Shown: positions 41,771 to 50,693, counted from the first letter of the stretch. The stretch is 64,000 nucleotides of DNA from a virus (IMGVR_UViG_3300037294_000266:1-64000); one strand, 5' to 3'. Program-made: numbers and translations. The notes: generated from the sequence alone by a model not told the origin.

Positions 41771-42402
41771 GGATCACCATCCTCGGTGTCAAACAGCGGA
41801 TAACGTTCTTGCATGTTGGCAAGAGGTAGGAAATGTGGCTTAGGGATATGTGGCCACATATGCCATTCCCAACCTTCGCATTTCTCAGGTTCGAGATTGA
41901 GAGCGATCTGAATGTCCGTGTCAGGGAGACGAGCCAACGTCCACAACGTAACGTAGTGTTTACCTTCCTCAGCGAAGATATCGTTGGTGGCGATCTTGCA
42001 CGGAATCACGGTGTCAAGAACGAGTCCTGTTTCTTCCAGCACTTCACGGCGAGCGCATTCTTCAATAGTCTCGCCGAACTCAAGATGACCGCCGGGTAAC
42101 GACCAACAACCAGCGCCGTGAGAACCTTTACGCTGACTGACAAGGAACTTACCATTACGGTAGACCATTACACCGACCCCAACCCCAATCTGAGCTTTGT
42201 CGTGAGGATTTGGCTGGGCAATGTCATAATCCACAAACGTAGAGATGTGGTCAAGTGGGTTACGGCCGCCCCAACGACATACCTCCCACGCATCTTTCCC
42301 ATTCCAAATCAGTTCGCCGTTGGAACAGTACCAGTGATTGGAATCCCAGCTATTAGCACCTTCGGGCATTGGTGTGGACGGTTTGCTAAATTGCTTTCTC
42401 AT
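41755..42402 (-). CDS. Nudix hydrolase
   Basis: A 215-residue protein with a textbook Nudix box at 105-127 (G105, E111, R119, E120, E123, E124 and G126; GGHLEFGE then REVLEETGL). The N-terminal 70 residues, with a Cys-containing segment HWYCSNGELIWNG, are not part of the Nudix fold and might bind the substrate or a partner. Expected substrates are (d)NTPs or nucleotide sugars; MutT-like dGTP/8-oxo-dGTP hydrolysis is one option. Overlaps its upstream neighbour by one nt at TGATG. Confidence 0.85.
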   Translation of the reverse strand: MRKQFSKPSTPMPEGANSWDSNHWYCSNGELIWNGKDAWEVCRWGGRNPLDHISTFVDYDIAQPNPHDKAQIGVGVGVMVYRNGKFLVSQRKGSHGAGCWSLPGGHLEFGETIEECARREVLEETGLVLDTVIPCKIATNDIFAEEGKHYVTLWTLARLPDTDIQIALNLEPEKCEGWEWHMWPHIPKPHFLPLANMQERYPLFDTEDGDPCVFV

Positions 42403-43511
42403 CAGAACCCCTTAGGAATCTTCACAGACTTTTCAAACACGTGCGTAACGCTGCCCGCATGTTCGTTCTTCAGGCCAAGGTGTACGCGAGCGTTCTCAAG
42501 AGAGATCTCGCCATCGGCGTTATCTTTCCGAATAACGCCACTGACTTCGATGGCCTTCTTCTTGAACATCTTGCGCCAGTATTCTGGAAGTTGATGACGA
42601 TTGATTTGAAGATCAAACAAATCACCATGCTTAACGTGATCGCGCCAGCTCTCAAACTCACGAGTGATGTCGAGAGTGTGGCCGTCATGGATAATTGCCA
42701 ATTTGCAGCCGTACTTCGACGGAACAAACCGCAGTTCACGAGCATTGACTTCGGGGAAGTATTTCTCAGTCGGCGCAGGCGGGTTGGTGTAGGCGCTGAG
42801 GGTCAAGGAGTATGCCAGGTGAGCCCGAGCATCCTTAGTCAGATGTCCACGATATTCGTTAAACCAAGTCGGGAAGTTATCCTGCGTCCACTTACGACGG
42901 CCCATGGCCTTCTTGACATACTCGGAATCGATCGTCCCGAATGTATCAGTGTAAAGTAACAGGTTACGGGTTGCTTCCAGCATGTCGTCAGTGACGTTAT
43001 CGGCGTTGGGAACAATGACGTGAGTATCCCCAACCTTAGGGAAGTCTTCAGGAACCGAATCAATGATCATGAACAGATCGGGATCTTGAGTCTTAGCGGC
43101 ATAGTCAGATAACGCTTGGAACCACTCTTGACCGCTGACCTTAGCGACACCGTGCTTTTCGAGTATGGCCTGAGCATCTGCCATAGCTCGACCTACGTCA
43201 TCGGAGGTGTCGTAGATGACTGGCTGTGGAAGGTCGTGCTCTTCGCATAATTTAAAACGTGATTGGCCGGTATAGACTTTAGCAAACACAACACCGCGGA
43301 ACATTACCAGACACTTGCCAAAGGTATCAGCTTCGACCATGGTAATGTCTTCACCGACTACATTCTCCTCGACAAAGACACCAGCTGCATATTTCAACAA
43401 TGCTTCGGCTTCAGCTGCGATGGCTACAGACTCGAGATAGATGTAATCAGAATCTGGACCGTATGTAATTGAACTATCAACGAGGCAGACGGCCCATTGT
43501 TTATCTGACAT
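42402..43511 (-). CDS. Hypothetical protein, 369 residues
   Basis: Not recognised. Opens with WAVCLVDSSITYGPDSDYIY, a strand-rich piece, and has a mixed alpha/beta middle that ends SLENARVHLGLKNEH. No membrane segment. Overlap with the Nudix gene by one nt indicates coupled translation and perhaps a shared pathway. Confidence 0.65.
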   Translation of the reverse strand: MSDKQWAVCLVDSSITYGPDSDYIYLESVAIAAEAEALLKYAAGVFVEENVVGEDITMVEADTFGKCLVMFRGVVFAKVYTGQSRFKLCEEHDLPQPVIYDTSDDVGRAMADAQAILEKHGVAKVSGQEWFQALSDYAAKTQDPDLFMIIDSVPEDFPKVGDTHVIVPNADNVTDDMLEATRNLLLYTDTFGTIDSEYVKKAMGRRKWTQDNFPTWFNEYRGHLTKDARAHLAYSLTLSAYTNPPAPTEKYFPEVNARELRFVPSKYGCKLAIIHDGHTLDITREFESWRDHVKHGDLFDLQINRHQLPEYWRKMFKKKAIEVSGVIRKDNADGEISLENARVHLGLKNEHAGSVTHVFEKSVKIPKGF

Positions 43512-43571
43512 GACATAATCTCCTAGTGTGCATAAAAAAGGTTACATTGGTTTTCTTTGACATGCGGCATA

Positions 43572-43596
43572 AAGGGAGAGCCTGAGCTCTCCCCTT
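43572..43596 (-). terminator. Terminator hairpin
   Basis: GGGAGAGC / GCTCTCCC stem just past the stop codon of the gene at 43602. Confidence 0.7.
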
Positions 43597-43601
43597 AAAC
43601 A

Positions 43602-44084
43602 TCAACGGTATTTCTCAAACCGGGTGTTATGGCTAGGCATTGCATTCTTAGCAATGACTTCAATCAAAGCCTTTCGTTCATCATGATTGAGAAGGTTGAT
43701 TGCAAAGCGCGCAAACTTAAGCGGGACAAGGTCACCTGTCCGTTCGTAGAGAAACCAGCCTTTCAACTCAGGTGCTCGGAAAGCACCAGGAAGCGTGTTG
43801 TTGACATAACCTGCAACAAGTCCAGCTTCTATCTTTGTAACTGCATGCGCATTCGATTCATCAACCAGCGAGAGTTCCTTTACTCGACTGGGCTTGACCG
43901 TACTGCGGCTGTTCTTTTCATAGATCTTTTCCAAAGCCTTTTCATCACGTTCCTGGATTGCCCGTTCAGACTCGAACTTGACAAGAGCAAAGCGTGACGA
44001 TCCAACAAGGGAACCTTTCACTAGGAAGAGTTCAGCACCCGGCTGCCCCATTACAACCGGGATGACGTATTTTCCTTTAGCCAT
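43602..44084 (-). CDS. Hypothetical protein, 160 residues
   Basis: Start at the ATG of MAKGKYVIPV; a longer frame has no ribosome-binding site and would run into the promoter-like motif. A soluble, positively charged protein with a hydrophobic N-terminal strand. Transcribed alone between a class 1 motif and a terminator. Function unknown. Confidence 0.65.
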   Translation of the reverse strand: MAKGKYVIPVVMGQPGAELFLVKGSLVGSSRFALVKFESERAIQERDEKALEKIYEKNSRSTVKPSRVKELSLVDESNAHAVTKIEAGLVAGYVNNTLPGAFRAPELKGWFLYERTGDLVPLKFARFAINLLNHDERKALIEVIAKNAMPSHNTRFEKYR

Positions 44085-44169
44085 GGAAAGCCATTCCGTT
44101 ATTATTAAGTGTTGGATGGATACACTACCAGACAAGTTATTGATTTAGTTGCCATTGGTTATTCTGCCT

Positions 44170-44199
44170 GATAATGTATTGTCGTGTTTTCTTCGAGTG
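44170..44199 (-). promoter_or_regulatory. Class 1 promoter-like motif
   Basis: Minus strand CACTCGAAGA...CACGACAATACATTATC, 86 nt upstream of the ATG at 44084. Confidence 0.6.
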
Positions 44200-44233
44200 A
44201 TAGTCCCGATTCATAATGATAGCACATCGCCAT

Positions 44234-44260
44234 ACAGGGCAGGGGATTCCCCTGCCCTGT
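44234..44260 (-). terminator. Terminator hairpin
   Basis: ACAGGGCAGGGG-att-CCCCTGCCCTGT, a 12-bp perfect stem just past the stop codon of the gene at 44264. Confidence 0.85.
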
Positions 44261-44263
44261 CTA

Positions 44264-45391
44264 TCATGGAACGCCCGGTGCACCCAGGGTGTGAAACTCA
44301 CCGTCGATGTCTAAGAAGTACGCTGTATTGCTTACACTGTCCTTATAAATAAGACCACGTTGCAGCGCACTTTCATTATCCATCGTGCCGGCATTGACCC
44401 AGGCATTGTTCTGCCAGCGCCAGACGACACCGTTACTGTTATCAATGATCTCGGACTTAACCATAGGCACTGAAACATTTTCCCACGTAGCACCCGCTTG
44501 GGACATAGCCACATAACCAATGGCGCATGGGGACAAGAAGATATCTGGAATAGCCCCTGTCCAGTAAACGGGAGTGGGCCATGGAGAACCGTCTGCTTTA
44601 GTCACCTCGATCTCAAATGTCTTATCGATCTTACGCTTAGCTACAACCCGAACGCCAAGACTTAGATCGACACCCACATCCCATGTTTGATTAACTATAC
44701 CAAGATTGGTAGAGAAAATAACATTCATACTAGGACGAGGATTGTTATAGACCAGACGAGCCTTGGCCTGTCCCGATGGCAAACCACCACCATCGACTAC
44801 AAGCATCAGCGTGTGTTCGACAGCCCCTACTTTCTTGTAAGCCAACATGATACCAATGGCGTCATCGTCAGCCACATTAGAAGACATAATGACTTCAAAG
44901 TTGTAGGTGTCAAAACGATCGTTGCTGATAAGACCTATAAGGCTCGTAGAATTCAGTGTCGAAGAGACTTTGTCCGTTGATGCATTGTACGACCAGCCAT
45001 CGAGTTCAGCTGGGATGGAGGGACTGGTCTCGGTGATGCCGTGACTGATTCGTTTCCATTTATCAAACACGTCAGCGAATGAGATGGTGGCAGCTTTTAA
45101 ACTATCAGCCTCAGCAGTCGTTGCAGCTATTCGAACAGTCTTGAACAATTGCATCGCCTTGAATGACATCGCCACGCCTTCTTGTTCGAAGACTGCTACT
45201 TCACCAGGTCTGCCGTTAATAGTTGCCAACTCATTGGAGATCACATCAGCACGCACTTCAGCAGCAGTCTTCCCCTCTAGCAGCGCCGAGTCGGCGGCTT
45301 GAGCGTCGACATCTAGCTTGCCGGTGAACGTGGAGTGAAGTCGCTTGAGCAGTGTGTCCAGTTTAGAGGACAGTGCGGATATACTAGCCAT
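44264..45391 (-). CDS. Fibre-like virion protein
   Basis: A 375-residue protein. The N-terminal helix is followed by DSALLEGKTAAEVRADV, the LxGxTxxEV module of the fibre genes at 18060, 18691 and 21337, on the opposite strand and 25 kb away. Residues about 110-300 form a beta-sandwich-like domain (YNFEVIMSSN, then LMLVVDGGGLPSG) resembling a lectin or LamG fold. The C-terminal tail (NAWVNAGTMDNESALQ) looks like a fibre tip. Probably a tail adhesin. Single gene between terminators. Confidence 0.65.
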   Translation of the reverse strand: MASISALSSKLDTLLKRLHSTFTGKLDVDAQAADSALLEGKTAAEVRADVISNELATINGRPGEVAVFEQEGVAMSFKAMQLFKTVRIAATTAEADSLKAATISFADVFDKWKRISHGITETSPSIPAELDGWSYNASTDKVSSTLNSTSLIGLISNDRFDTYNFEVIMSSNVADDDAIGIMLAYKKVGAVEHTLMLVVDGGGLPSGQAKARLVYNNPRPSMNVIFSTNLGIVNQTWDVGVDLSLGVRVVAKRKIDKTFEIEVTKADGSPWPTPVYWTGAIPDIFLSPCAIGYVAMSQAGATWENVSVPMVKSEIIDNSNGVVWRWQNNAWVNAGTMDNESALQRGLIYKDSVSNTAYFLDIDGEFHTLGAPGVP

Positions 45392-45443
45392 GATTTCCTC
45401 AAGAAAGAGTCACTAGAGTCATAACATGACACAAAAAATAAAG

Positions 45444-45461
45444 GAGGGGCCGAAGCCCCTC
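45444..45461 (-). terminator. Intrinsic terminator
   Basis: Minus strand GAGGGGC-ttcg-GCCCCTC followed by CTTTATTTTTTG, directly after the DHFR stop codon. Confidence 0.85.
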
Positions 45462-45464
45462 ATT

Positions 45465-45974
45465 TTACTTACGCACCCAAGTCTCAAAGATGAGACCGGT
45501 ATCCAGCTTGACTTCATCCACTCGTTCGAACTCGTCCCAGACAGAGTCTTCACCAGGTTGAGCAATCTTCACCACATCGCCCTGAAGATCGGGAACATCG
45601 ACAATGGTACGGTAGACAGTATCTGCCATATCCAGACCGCGCCGAATGATCTCGGCACCGCCGATGATGAATACTTCTTCTTCACCGACTTCACGACAGT
45701 CTTCAACAGCAAGGCCTACAGACGACATGAATTGGACAGAATCCAATCGACCGAGTCGCGCCAAGCTTTTCTTACGAGTGACGACATAGTGGAAGCGCCC
45801 AGGGAGCAGTCGAGGGAGACTCTCGAACGTGTGCGAACCCATGATGATAGGTTTGCCAACAGTGAGCTCTTTAAACCGTTTGAGGTCTTCAGGGAAATGC
45901 CACGGCAACGGCTCAGGTCCGGCAAAGCCAATGGCGCCGCTTTTATCCTGAGCGTAAATTACCGAGACCTTCAC
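45465..45974 (-). CDS. folA: Dihydrofolate reductase
   Basis: Reduces dihydrofolate with NADPH, needed for thymidylate synthesis. Features of the family are present: an early strand (VSVIYAQDKSGAIGF), LPWHFPEDLKRF with the acidic active-site residue, GKPIIMGSHTFESLP, LLPGR, and EEVFIIGGAEI. At 169 residues the length is normal. The start is GTG and overlaps the stop of the previous gene (GTGA), so the two are translationally coupled. dCTP deaminase and ribonucleotide reductase elsewhere in the window serve the same dNTP supply. Confidence 0.92.
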   Translation of the reverse strand: MKVSVIYAQDKSGAIGFAGPEPLPWHFPEDLKRFKELTVGKPIIMGSHTFESLPRLLPGRFHYVVTRKKSLARLGRLDSVQFMSSVGLAVEDCREVGEEEVFIIGGAEIIRRGLDMADTVYRTIVDVPDLQGDVVKIAQPGEDSVWDEFERVDEVKLDTGLIFETWVRK

Positions 45975-46567
45975 GCTACGCCTTCTTCAGTTGCCGCCGG
46001 TGTTGCCGCAGTGTTGCCGGCGCGGTTACGATGCAGTTCCAGTAGATCTTTCTGCAGACGATCCATGCGCGGCATGATGTAGTAGTTCATGGAGCATTCA
46101 TAAACACCGAACTCTTCTTCGGTATCGATGATCACCAGAACTTCCAAACCAATGCCCTTACCCTTAGCCGTCCACTTACGGATGAACGCAACCTTGAAGC
46201 CATATTCATCAAACGCAGTAAGTACCGAGCGATTGATTTCACGACTTTCATCGAGGAAGAGATTGTCTTCACACTGCAAGGTAGCCGGGACATTGGCCAG
46301 CTTGAGAATGTCACCGCCATCCAAACGAGTCCAGGGTTGCTGAGTTTCCAAGGCCAGGTTAGACTGGTATTGAACAACTGCTTCAGCCAATCGCCCGTCC
46401 TTCGACAGATCGTGACGATGAAGAACCTTGGTCACCAGGTTAGCGCTGTCGTAATGGACACGGAGATTGCAGTTACCGAATCCTTCACGGCCAGCCGAAG
46501 TAAGGGTTACCTTATCGCTGATGGCAGCTTTAAGGACAGCATTGATAGAAGCATAGATGTTTTTCAT
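45971..46567 (-). CDS. Hypothetical protein, 198 residues
   Basis: Not recognised. Mixed alpha/beta; a C-terminal stretch (LHRNRAGNTAATPAATEEG) is low-complexity. Overlaps folA by four nt and the gene at 46567 by one nt (TGATG). The three genes and ligA form a tight leftward unit of DNA-metabolism type. Confidence 0.6.
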   Translation of the reverse strand: MKNIYASINAVLKAAISDKVTLTSAGREGFGNCNLRVHYDSANLVTKVLHRHDLSKDGRLAEAVVQYQSNLALETQQPWTRLDGGDILKLANVPATLQCEDNLFLDESREINRSVLTAFDEYGFKVAFIRKWTAKGKGIGLEVLVIIDTEEEFGVYECSMNYYIMPRMDRLQKDLLELHRNRAGNTAATPAATEEGVA

Positions 46568-47019
46568 CAGGTTCTCTTCGGTAAGATGTTGTTGATAACC
46601 ACGTGATCGGCGTATTCGCGCAGACGAGTGAGGATGTAGCCGACAGCCATGTGGTCATCGTCCAAGACCAGCATCATCATGCCCTGACATGTCGGATCAG
46701 AGCGTTCTTGGATGACATGGACTTCCATCGCATCGAAGTGCCCGATCAGTGTATCGACTTGATCGCATCGCTTGAACCACTCACTTGCGGTGATTGCACC
46801 GTCCGGCATGTCGTACAGGTATTGAGCGATGTCATGCGTTAACGCTAACGCGTAGCGGTAGTGTTCACTCAGGCCGGTGGCCAACAACACCATCGACTTG
46901 ACGGTGGGCATGACCATCGACTGAACGCCCCATGCCAAAGCCCGATCGAAATCAGGCAGTTTCTGTACGGCATCGACGACGCTCAATGGTTTGTCGAACA
47001 TGACAAGTTCATTGCTCAT
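46567..47019 (-). CDS. Hypothetical protein, 150 residues
   Basis: Not recognised. Helical, acidic, with a short hydrophobic C-terminal helix that is too short to span a membrane with confidence. It lies directly upstream of the gene at 45971 and 9 nt from ligA, within the folA-ligA unit. Confidence 0.6.
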   Translation of the reverse strand: MSNELVMFDKPLSVVDAVQKLPDFDRALAWGVQSMVMPTVKSMVLLATGLSEHYRYALALTHDIAQYLYDMPDGAITASEWFKRCDQVDTLIGHFDAMEVHVIQERSDPTCQGMMMLVLDDDHMAVGYILTRLREYADHVVINNILPKRT

Positions 47020-47028
47020 CTGACTCTC

Positions 47029-49011
47029 CTAGATAGGTTCAATACGGGTGATTGCATTCGGGTTGACTAATCTGATCCCGTCTTCAAAGAAGCCGAGTTC
47101 CTTTGCCGTCTTAACCTTGTCAGGACCTGCGCCATAACCTACGAACACAAAGTCGGTTTTCTTACTGATGCTCTTTGTTAACTTACCGCCGCGAGCGACG
47201 ACATCGTTTTCCATTTCACTACGAGTCTTGCCATCGAAGTTACTTCCAGTGACCACGACAGTCTTTCCAATGAGATCTTGGATTTCTGCCTTAGGTACCT
47301 TAGGTGCAGTGTACGTCAGGATCTTATCAAGTGCTATCAGATCATGCATCATCCCTAAGCTCGCCCCATTTAGGTTAGCAGCAACCTTAGGACCTACGTC
47401 TGGGATTAACTGGAGCTCTAATGGATCAGCCGACAGCAGTTCACTGAAGTTGTGATACTTGACAGACAGCGCCTTTGCTGTACTGTCCCCAATCTCAGAG
47501 ATTCCCACCGCCCTCAACACTTTATAGAAAGGTTGTGACTTGGAACGCAAGATGCTGGCTTGGATCTTGTCAGTCATTGTTTCACCAAGACCCGCACCCA
47601 AGAAGTCTTCTTCAGACAAATGGAATAGCGAGCTAAAGGATCCCAATGAACCGATGTTGATCAATGCCTCTACCGCGGCAGGACCAAGGTTCTTCACATC
47701 GATACCATCACGACTTACAAAGTAAGCCATACGGTTGACGATTTGTGCAGGACACGTTGTCGAGTTGCTGCAATATAGTTCAATGCCTTCATCATCACGT
47801 TTCGAGACGGGCGAACCACAACACGGACATTCGGTAGGCGTCGATATGACGCCGTGGTCGTCCATTCTAAGCGACAGTACCACAGATTCAATCTTAGGTA
47901 TTACGTCGCCTCGACGTGACACCACTACCGTATCCAGAATACGCAGGCCGAGTCGCTCTATTTCTTCGAAGTTGTGTAACGTGACACTGCTAATGGTCAC
48001 GCCGCACAGCTTAACAGGCTTGATCTTAGCCACTGGCGTCAGGACGCCCGTACGGCCCACCTGTACCTCGATCGACTCGAGGACTGACGTTGTTGTCTGT
48101 GCTTCGAACTTGTACGCTACAGCCCACCGTGGAGACGTAGAACGGTTACCTAGCTTAGCGCGTACCTTGGGATCGATGATCTTGAGTACCATGCCGTCAA
48201 TATCGTAGTCCAGTTCATGCCGCCGTCTTTCAATATCGGCAATAGTGTCCATGATTTTGTCGTTAGAGCTGAGTAGCCCCTTCCACAGACTTTCGACCGT
48301 GTAGATCTGATCTAAGATTCCTTCACCCAGATGTTCAAGAGGCATCGACTCGGTCTTGCCGTTACGGTGCACAATTACATCGTAAGCAATGAAACGAATC
48401 CCCATACCCTGAAGACTTTCGCCTTCCTTACGGCGCATGAGACCGGCTACCATGTTACGAGGGTTGGCGTAGACCTTCTTACCCGCTGCCAGCCGGCGCT
48501 CACACGCCTTCTCAAAGAAGTGGTGAGGGACGATGCATTCGCCACGGATCTCTACCTTACCTTTGTAACTGATCTCGCTTGGAACCCCTTCAAAGTAAAC
48601 AGCATTGTCGGTGATATCATCACCGATTTCACCATCACCTCGAGTCAGACCTGTTTTGAGCTTGCCTTTGTCGTAAAGGAGATCAAGACTGCCGCCGTCT
48701 AACTTATATTCGAGAGACGCATAAGGCGCCATGCCAATGCTAGTGATCCAATCGAGGAGTTCTTCCTCGTTGTAAACGTTCATCAGACTGAGCATGGGTG
48801 ACAGATGACTTACTTTCGAGAATCCGCCATCAGAAGCAGCACCAACCATGTTAAGTGGGGATAGCGGATCGTCAGTTTCCCCCTCCAACTCTTTAAGCTG
48901 GCGTTTAAGGGAATCGAACACTTCATCAGTAACGTCTGATTCGCCCTGATTGAAATACAGATCGCTCAGACGTTTGATCTCTGCCCTTAAGGCGATGATG
49001 CGGTTGTTCAT
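47029..49011 (-). CDS. ligA: NAD+-dependent DNA ligase
   Basis: Seals nicks in replicating phage DNA using NAD+. The 660 residues cover the full bacterial LigA set. The adenylation motif EYKLDGGSLDLL puts the catalytic Lys near residue 103. An OB-fold follows, then a four-cysteine zinc finger (CPCCGSP, later CSNSTTCPAQ), HhH repeats, and a C-terminal BRCT domain (KTVVVTGSNFDGKTRSEME). The ATG at 49011 has AGGGG upstream; a longer frame overlaps the neighbour. Long ligases of this type are known in phages of the phiKZ/OBP kind from memory. Confidence 0.93.
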   Translation of the reverse strand: MNNRIIALRAEIKRLSDLYFNQGESDVTDEVFDSLKRQLKELEGETDDPLSPLNMVGAASDGGFSKVSHLSPMLSLMNVYNEEELLDWITSIGMAPYASLEYKLDGGSLDLLYDKGKLKTGLTRGDGEIGDDITDNAVYFEGVPSEISYKGKVEIRGECIVPHHFFEKACERRLAAGKKVYANPRNMVAGLMRRKEGESLQGMGIRFIAYDVIVHRNGKTESMPLEHLGEGILDQIYTVESLWKGLLSSNDKIMDTIADIERRRHELDYDIDGMVLKIIDPKVRAKLGNRSTSPRWAVAYKFEAQTTTSVLESIEVQVGRTGVLTPVAKIKPVKLCGVTISSVTLHNFEEIERLGLRILDTVVVSRRGDVIPKIESVVLSLRMDDHGVISTPTECPCCGSPVSKRDDEGIELYCSNSTTCPAQIVNRMAYFVSRDGIDVKNLGPAAVEALINIGSLGSFSSLFHLSEEDFLGAGLGETMTDKIQASILRSKSQPFYKVLRAVGISEIGDSTAKALSVKYHNFSELLSADPLELQLIPDVGPKVAANLNGASLGMMHDLIALDKILTYTAPKVPKAEIQDLIGKTVVVTGSNFDGKTRSEMENDVVARGGKLTKSISKKTDFVFVGYGAGPDKVKTAKELGFFEDGIRLVNPNAITRIEPI

Positions 49012-49058
49012 GGATTGCCCCTGTCGAGCAAAAGAAAGATTCGGGTAACCGCCCACCC

Positions 49059-49532
49059 TCACTCGAGAGGATCGGTTCTCACTTTAACAATGTTTACCAA
49101 AGTACGGCCTAGCGAAGCATCTAATGGATCAATGTCTTTAAGGTGTACCGTCAGGCGAAACGGCTTTAGAGCCGAGTGATTAAGGAGATGACCGCCAACG
49201 TACTGGACTCTCCCATGCAATACCCACAGTTCGTTTACTTTTACGAACCCGTGTACAGAAACATGCCCGATCTTCTTTGGTTTCAAGTGAGCATAAATGT
49301 CAGAAATGGTCGCAGACCGATCCTGAGTACTTGGGAGCCAAGGGTGTTCGGCTAAACGCCGTTTTGGCCAACCGGTCATGATCGGAAGAGGGTCTTCTTT
49401 TAAGCACTCCCAGAGTTGCTCTTCAGTGAAACCTTCAGAGCCATCAATCTGAAGTTCTACTTCGGAGTCATGTGCTTGAAAGCGACTCCCTACATTCAAA
49501 TCGTCATCAAGTAACGCTATAGACTGCTGCAT
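49059..49532 (-). CDS. Hypothetical protein, 157 residues
   Basis: Not recognised. Acidic N-terminal helix, then a beta-rich middle (KKIGHVSVHGFVKVNELWVL). Its stop is 47 nt from the ligA ATG and it begins 11 nt from the SspB-like gene, so it belongs to the same unit. No catalytic motif visible. Confidence 0.6.
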   Translation of the reverse strand: MQQSIALLDDDLNVGSRFQAHDSEVELQIDGSEGFTEEQLWECLKEDPLPIMTGWPKRRLAEHPWLPSTQDRSATISDIYAHLKPKKIGHVSVHGFVKVNELWVLHGRVQYVGGHLLNHSALKPFRLTVHLKDIDPLDASLGRTLVNIVKVRTDPLE

Positions 49533-49543
49533 GACACTTCCTT

Positions 49544-50026
49544 TTATTTGACGACAGTCAATGTCGGTCGTTTTGCTGGAGGTTCGGGTGGCTGTGGCGG
49601 TATCTCACCAGCCACAGCGCCAGCCGCACTGTAAGGACGTAGAACAAGCGATCCACATAAAGGCGACATGATGATGGTGGTTGGATCCAAAAGCATCATG
49701 TCATCGCCTGCTGGGCCGATACCGACTATGTCACCCAGTAAGATTCGAATAGTGAATGGCTGGCCTTTAAAGCGCGCTTCAAACAGCAGGTGATTGTTAT
49801 CACGTCGCTGATTGACTGCTGCCATTGAATTGACGTTGAAAATGACAAAACCTGACACACTACCCAAGTCATCTGCACTAATGACATGGTCGATCATTTG
49901 TGGATTGTCCTGTAACAACTGCTCAGTGGCAAGAACATAGAGGAATACCTTGACCTCCAGACTTTCAAAATAGGCCCGATACCCTAAATACTGGATCATG
50001 CAGAGTTCGTTAATATCGATCTTCAT
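49544..50026 (-). CDS. SspB-like ClpX adaptor
   Basis: A 160-residue protein similar in layout to E. coli SspB, which binds ssrA-tagged proteins and delivers them to ClpXP. Residues 60-112 (FVIFNVNSMAAVNQRRDNNH, then FEARFKGQPFTIRILLGDI) match the SspB core 'IVLNI-PRAV-NL' and 'F-ARFGG-P--I'. A linker (131-150) is followed by PPQPPEPPAKRPTLTVVK, and the last eight residues resemble the SspB XB tail RPALRVVK that docks on the ClpX N-domain. It would recruit the host protease, possibly to a phage-chosen substrate. The N-terminal 55 residues are less like SspB. Confidence 0.82.
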   Translation of the reverse strand: MKIDINELCMIQYLGYRAYFESLEVKVFLYVLATEQLLQDNPQMIDHVISADDLGSVSGFVIFNVNSMAAVNQRRDNNHLLFEARFKGQPFTIRILLGDIVGIGPAGDDMMLLDPTTIIMSPLCGSLVLRPYSAAGAVAGEIPPQPPEPPAKRPTLTVVK

Positions 50027-50373
50027 CGAGCATCCCTCGGATTAAGACATAGGTATTCAGGATACGCATCCTTCACCAACCTGACGAGAATAGCCTTACG
50101 CTCTTTCTTGACAGTGCACGGGAATTCAAACACCCTGATATCGTGATCTTTCGAATACAGTCCGTTGAGAAGTTTATTCGAATGCCGCCCAATTGACAAC
50201 TGGTTAAGCTGAGCATCGACTTCTTTACTGACGTGCTCATTCTGCCCTAAGAAGAACCGACCAGTTGCTACGTGTTCTAATACGTAACAGCCTTGGTCAG
50301 TTATCTTACTGCGTTTGCTTCTACCTGAGGACGAGTGTAGCCAGTTGATGGCAGTGCCCTGGGTTTCAGCCAT
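50023..50373 (-). CDS. Degenerate GIY-YIG-like protein
   Basis: A 116-residue protein. GCYVLEHVATGRFFLG (28-43) stands where GIY-x10-YIG belongs, and HVSKEVDAQLNQLSIGRHSN follows as the 'K/R-W-x-x-H-x-x-x-L-x-x-G-x-H-x-N' helix. The second Tyr is replaced by Phe and the conserved Arg of the helix is replaced by Glu, so nuclease activity is doubtful. It may bind DNA. It overlaps the SspB-like gene by four nt. Confidence 0.55.
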   Translation of the reverse strand: MAETQGTAINWLHSSSGRSKRSKITDQGCYVLEHVATGRFFLGQNEHVSKEVDAQLNQLSIGRHSNKLLNGLYSKDHDIRVFEFPCTVKKERKAILVRLVKDAYPEYLCLNPRDAR

Positions 50374-50378
50374 TGTAT

Positions 50379-50693
50379 TTAATCCGTAGGAAGGAGTACT
50401 GTGGATATCACGGGAGTGAACGTGACTTTCATTTTCACCACGGCGATAGTACGCTGACCTGGAAAGTCTTCGATTGCTTCAATGCCCCGCGCTGGACGAT
50501 AGACATCCCGGCAGATAGCCACCAAAGCTTTCAGTGCCGCTTCAGCAGTACGGGTGTCTTGGAACGTCAGTGCTTCTTCGAGGAACACCGTGTAGCCAAT
50601 AGAGGCTTCACCAACATGCTTGATGTAACTTGTCTTACAGTTTGTTTCTTCGATCTTTACAACGATCTTTTCACCAACATCTGCAATTCCCAT
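50379..50693 (-). CDS. Hypothetical protein, 104 residues
   Basis: Not recognised. Alternating helices and strands; soluble. It precedes the GIY-YIG-like gene by 5 nt and belongs to the leftward unit that starts with the membrane protein at 51284. Confidence 0.6.
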   Translation of the reverse strand: MGIADVGEKIVVKIEETNCKTSYIKHVGEASIGYTVFLEEALTFQDTRTAEAALKALVAICRDVYRPARGIEAIEDFPGQRTIAVVKMKVTFTPVISTVLLPTD

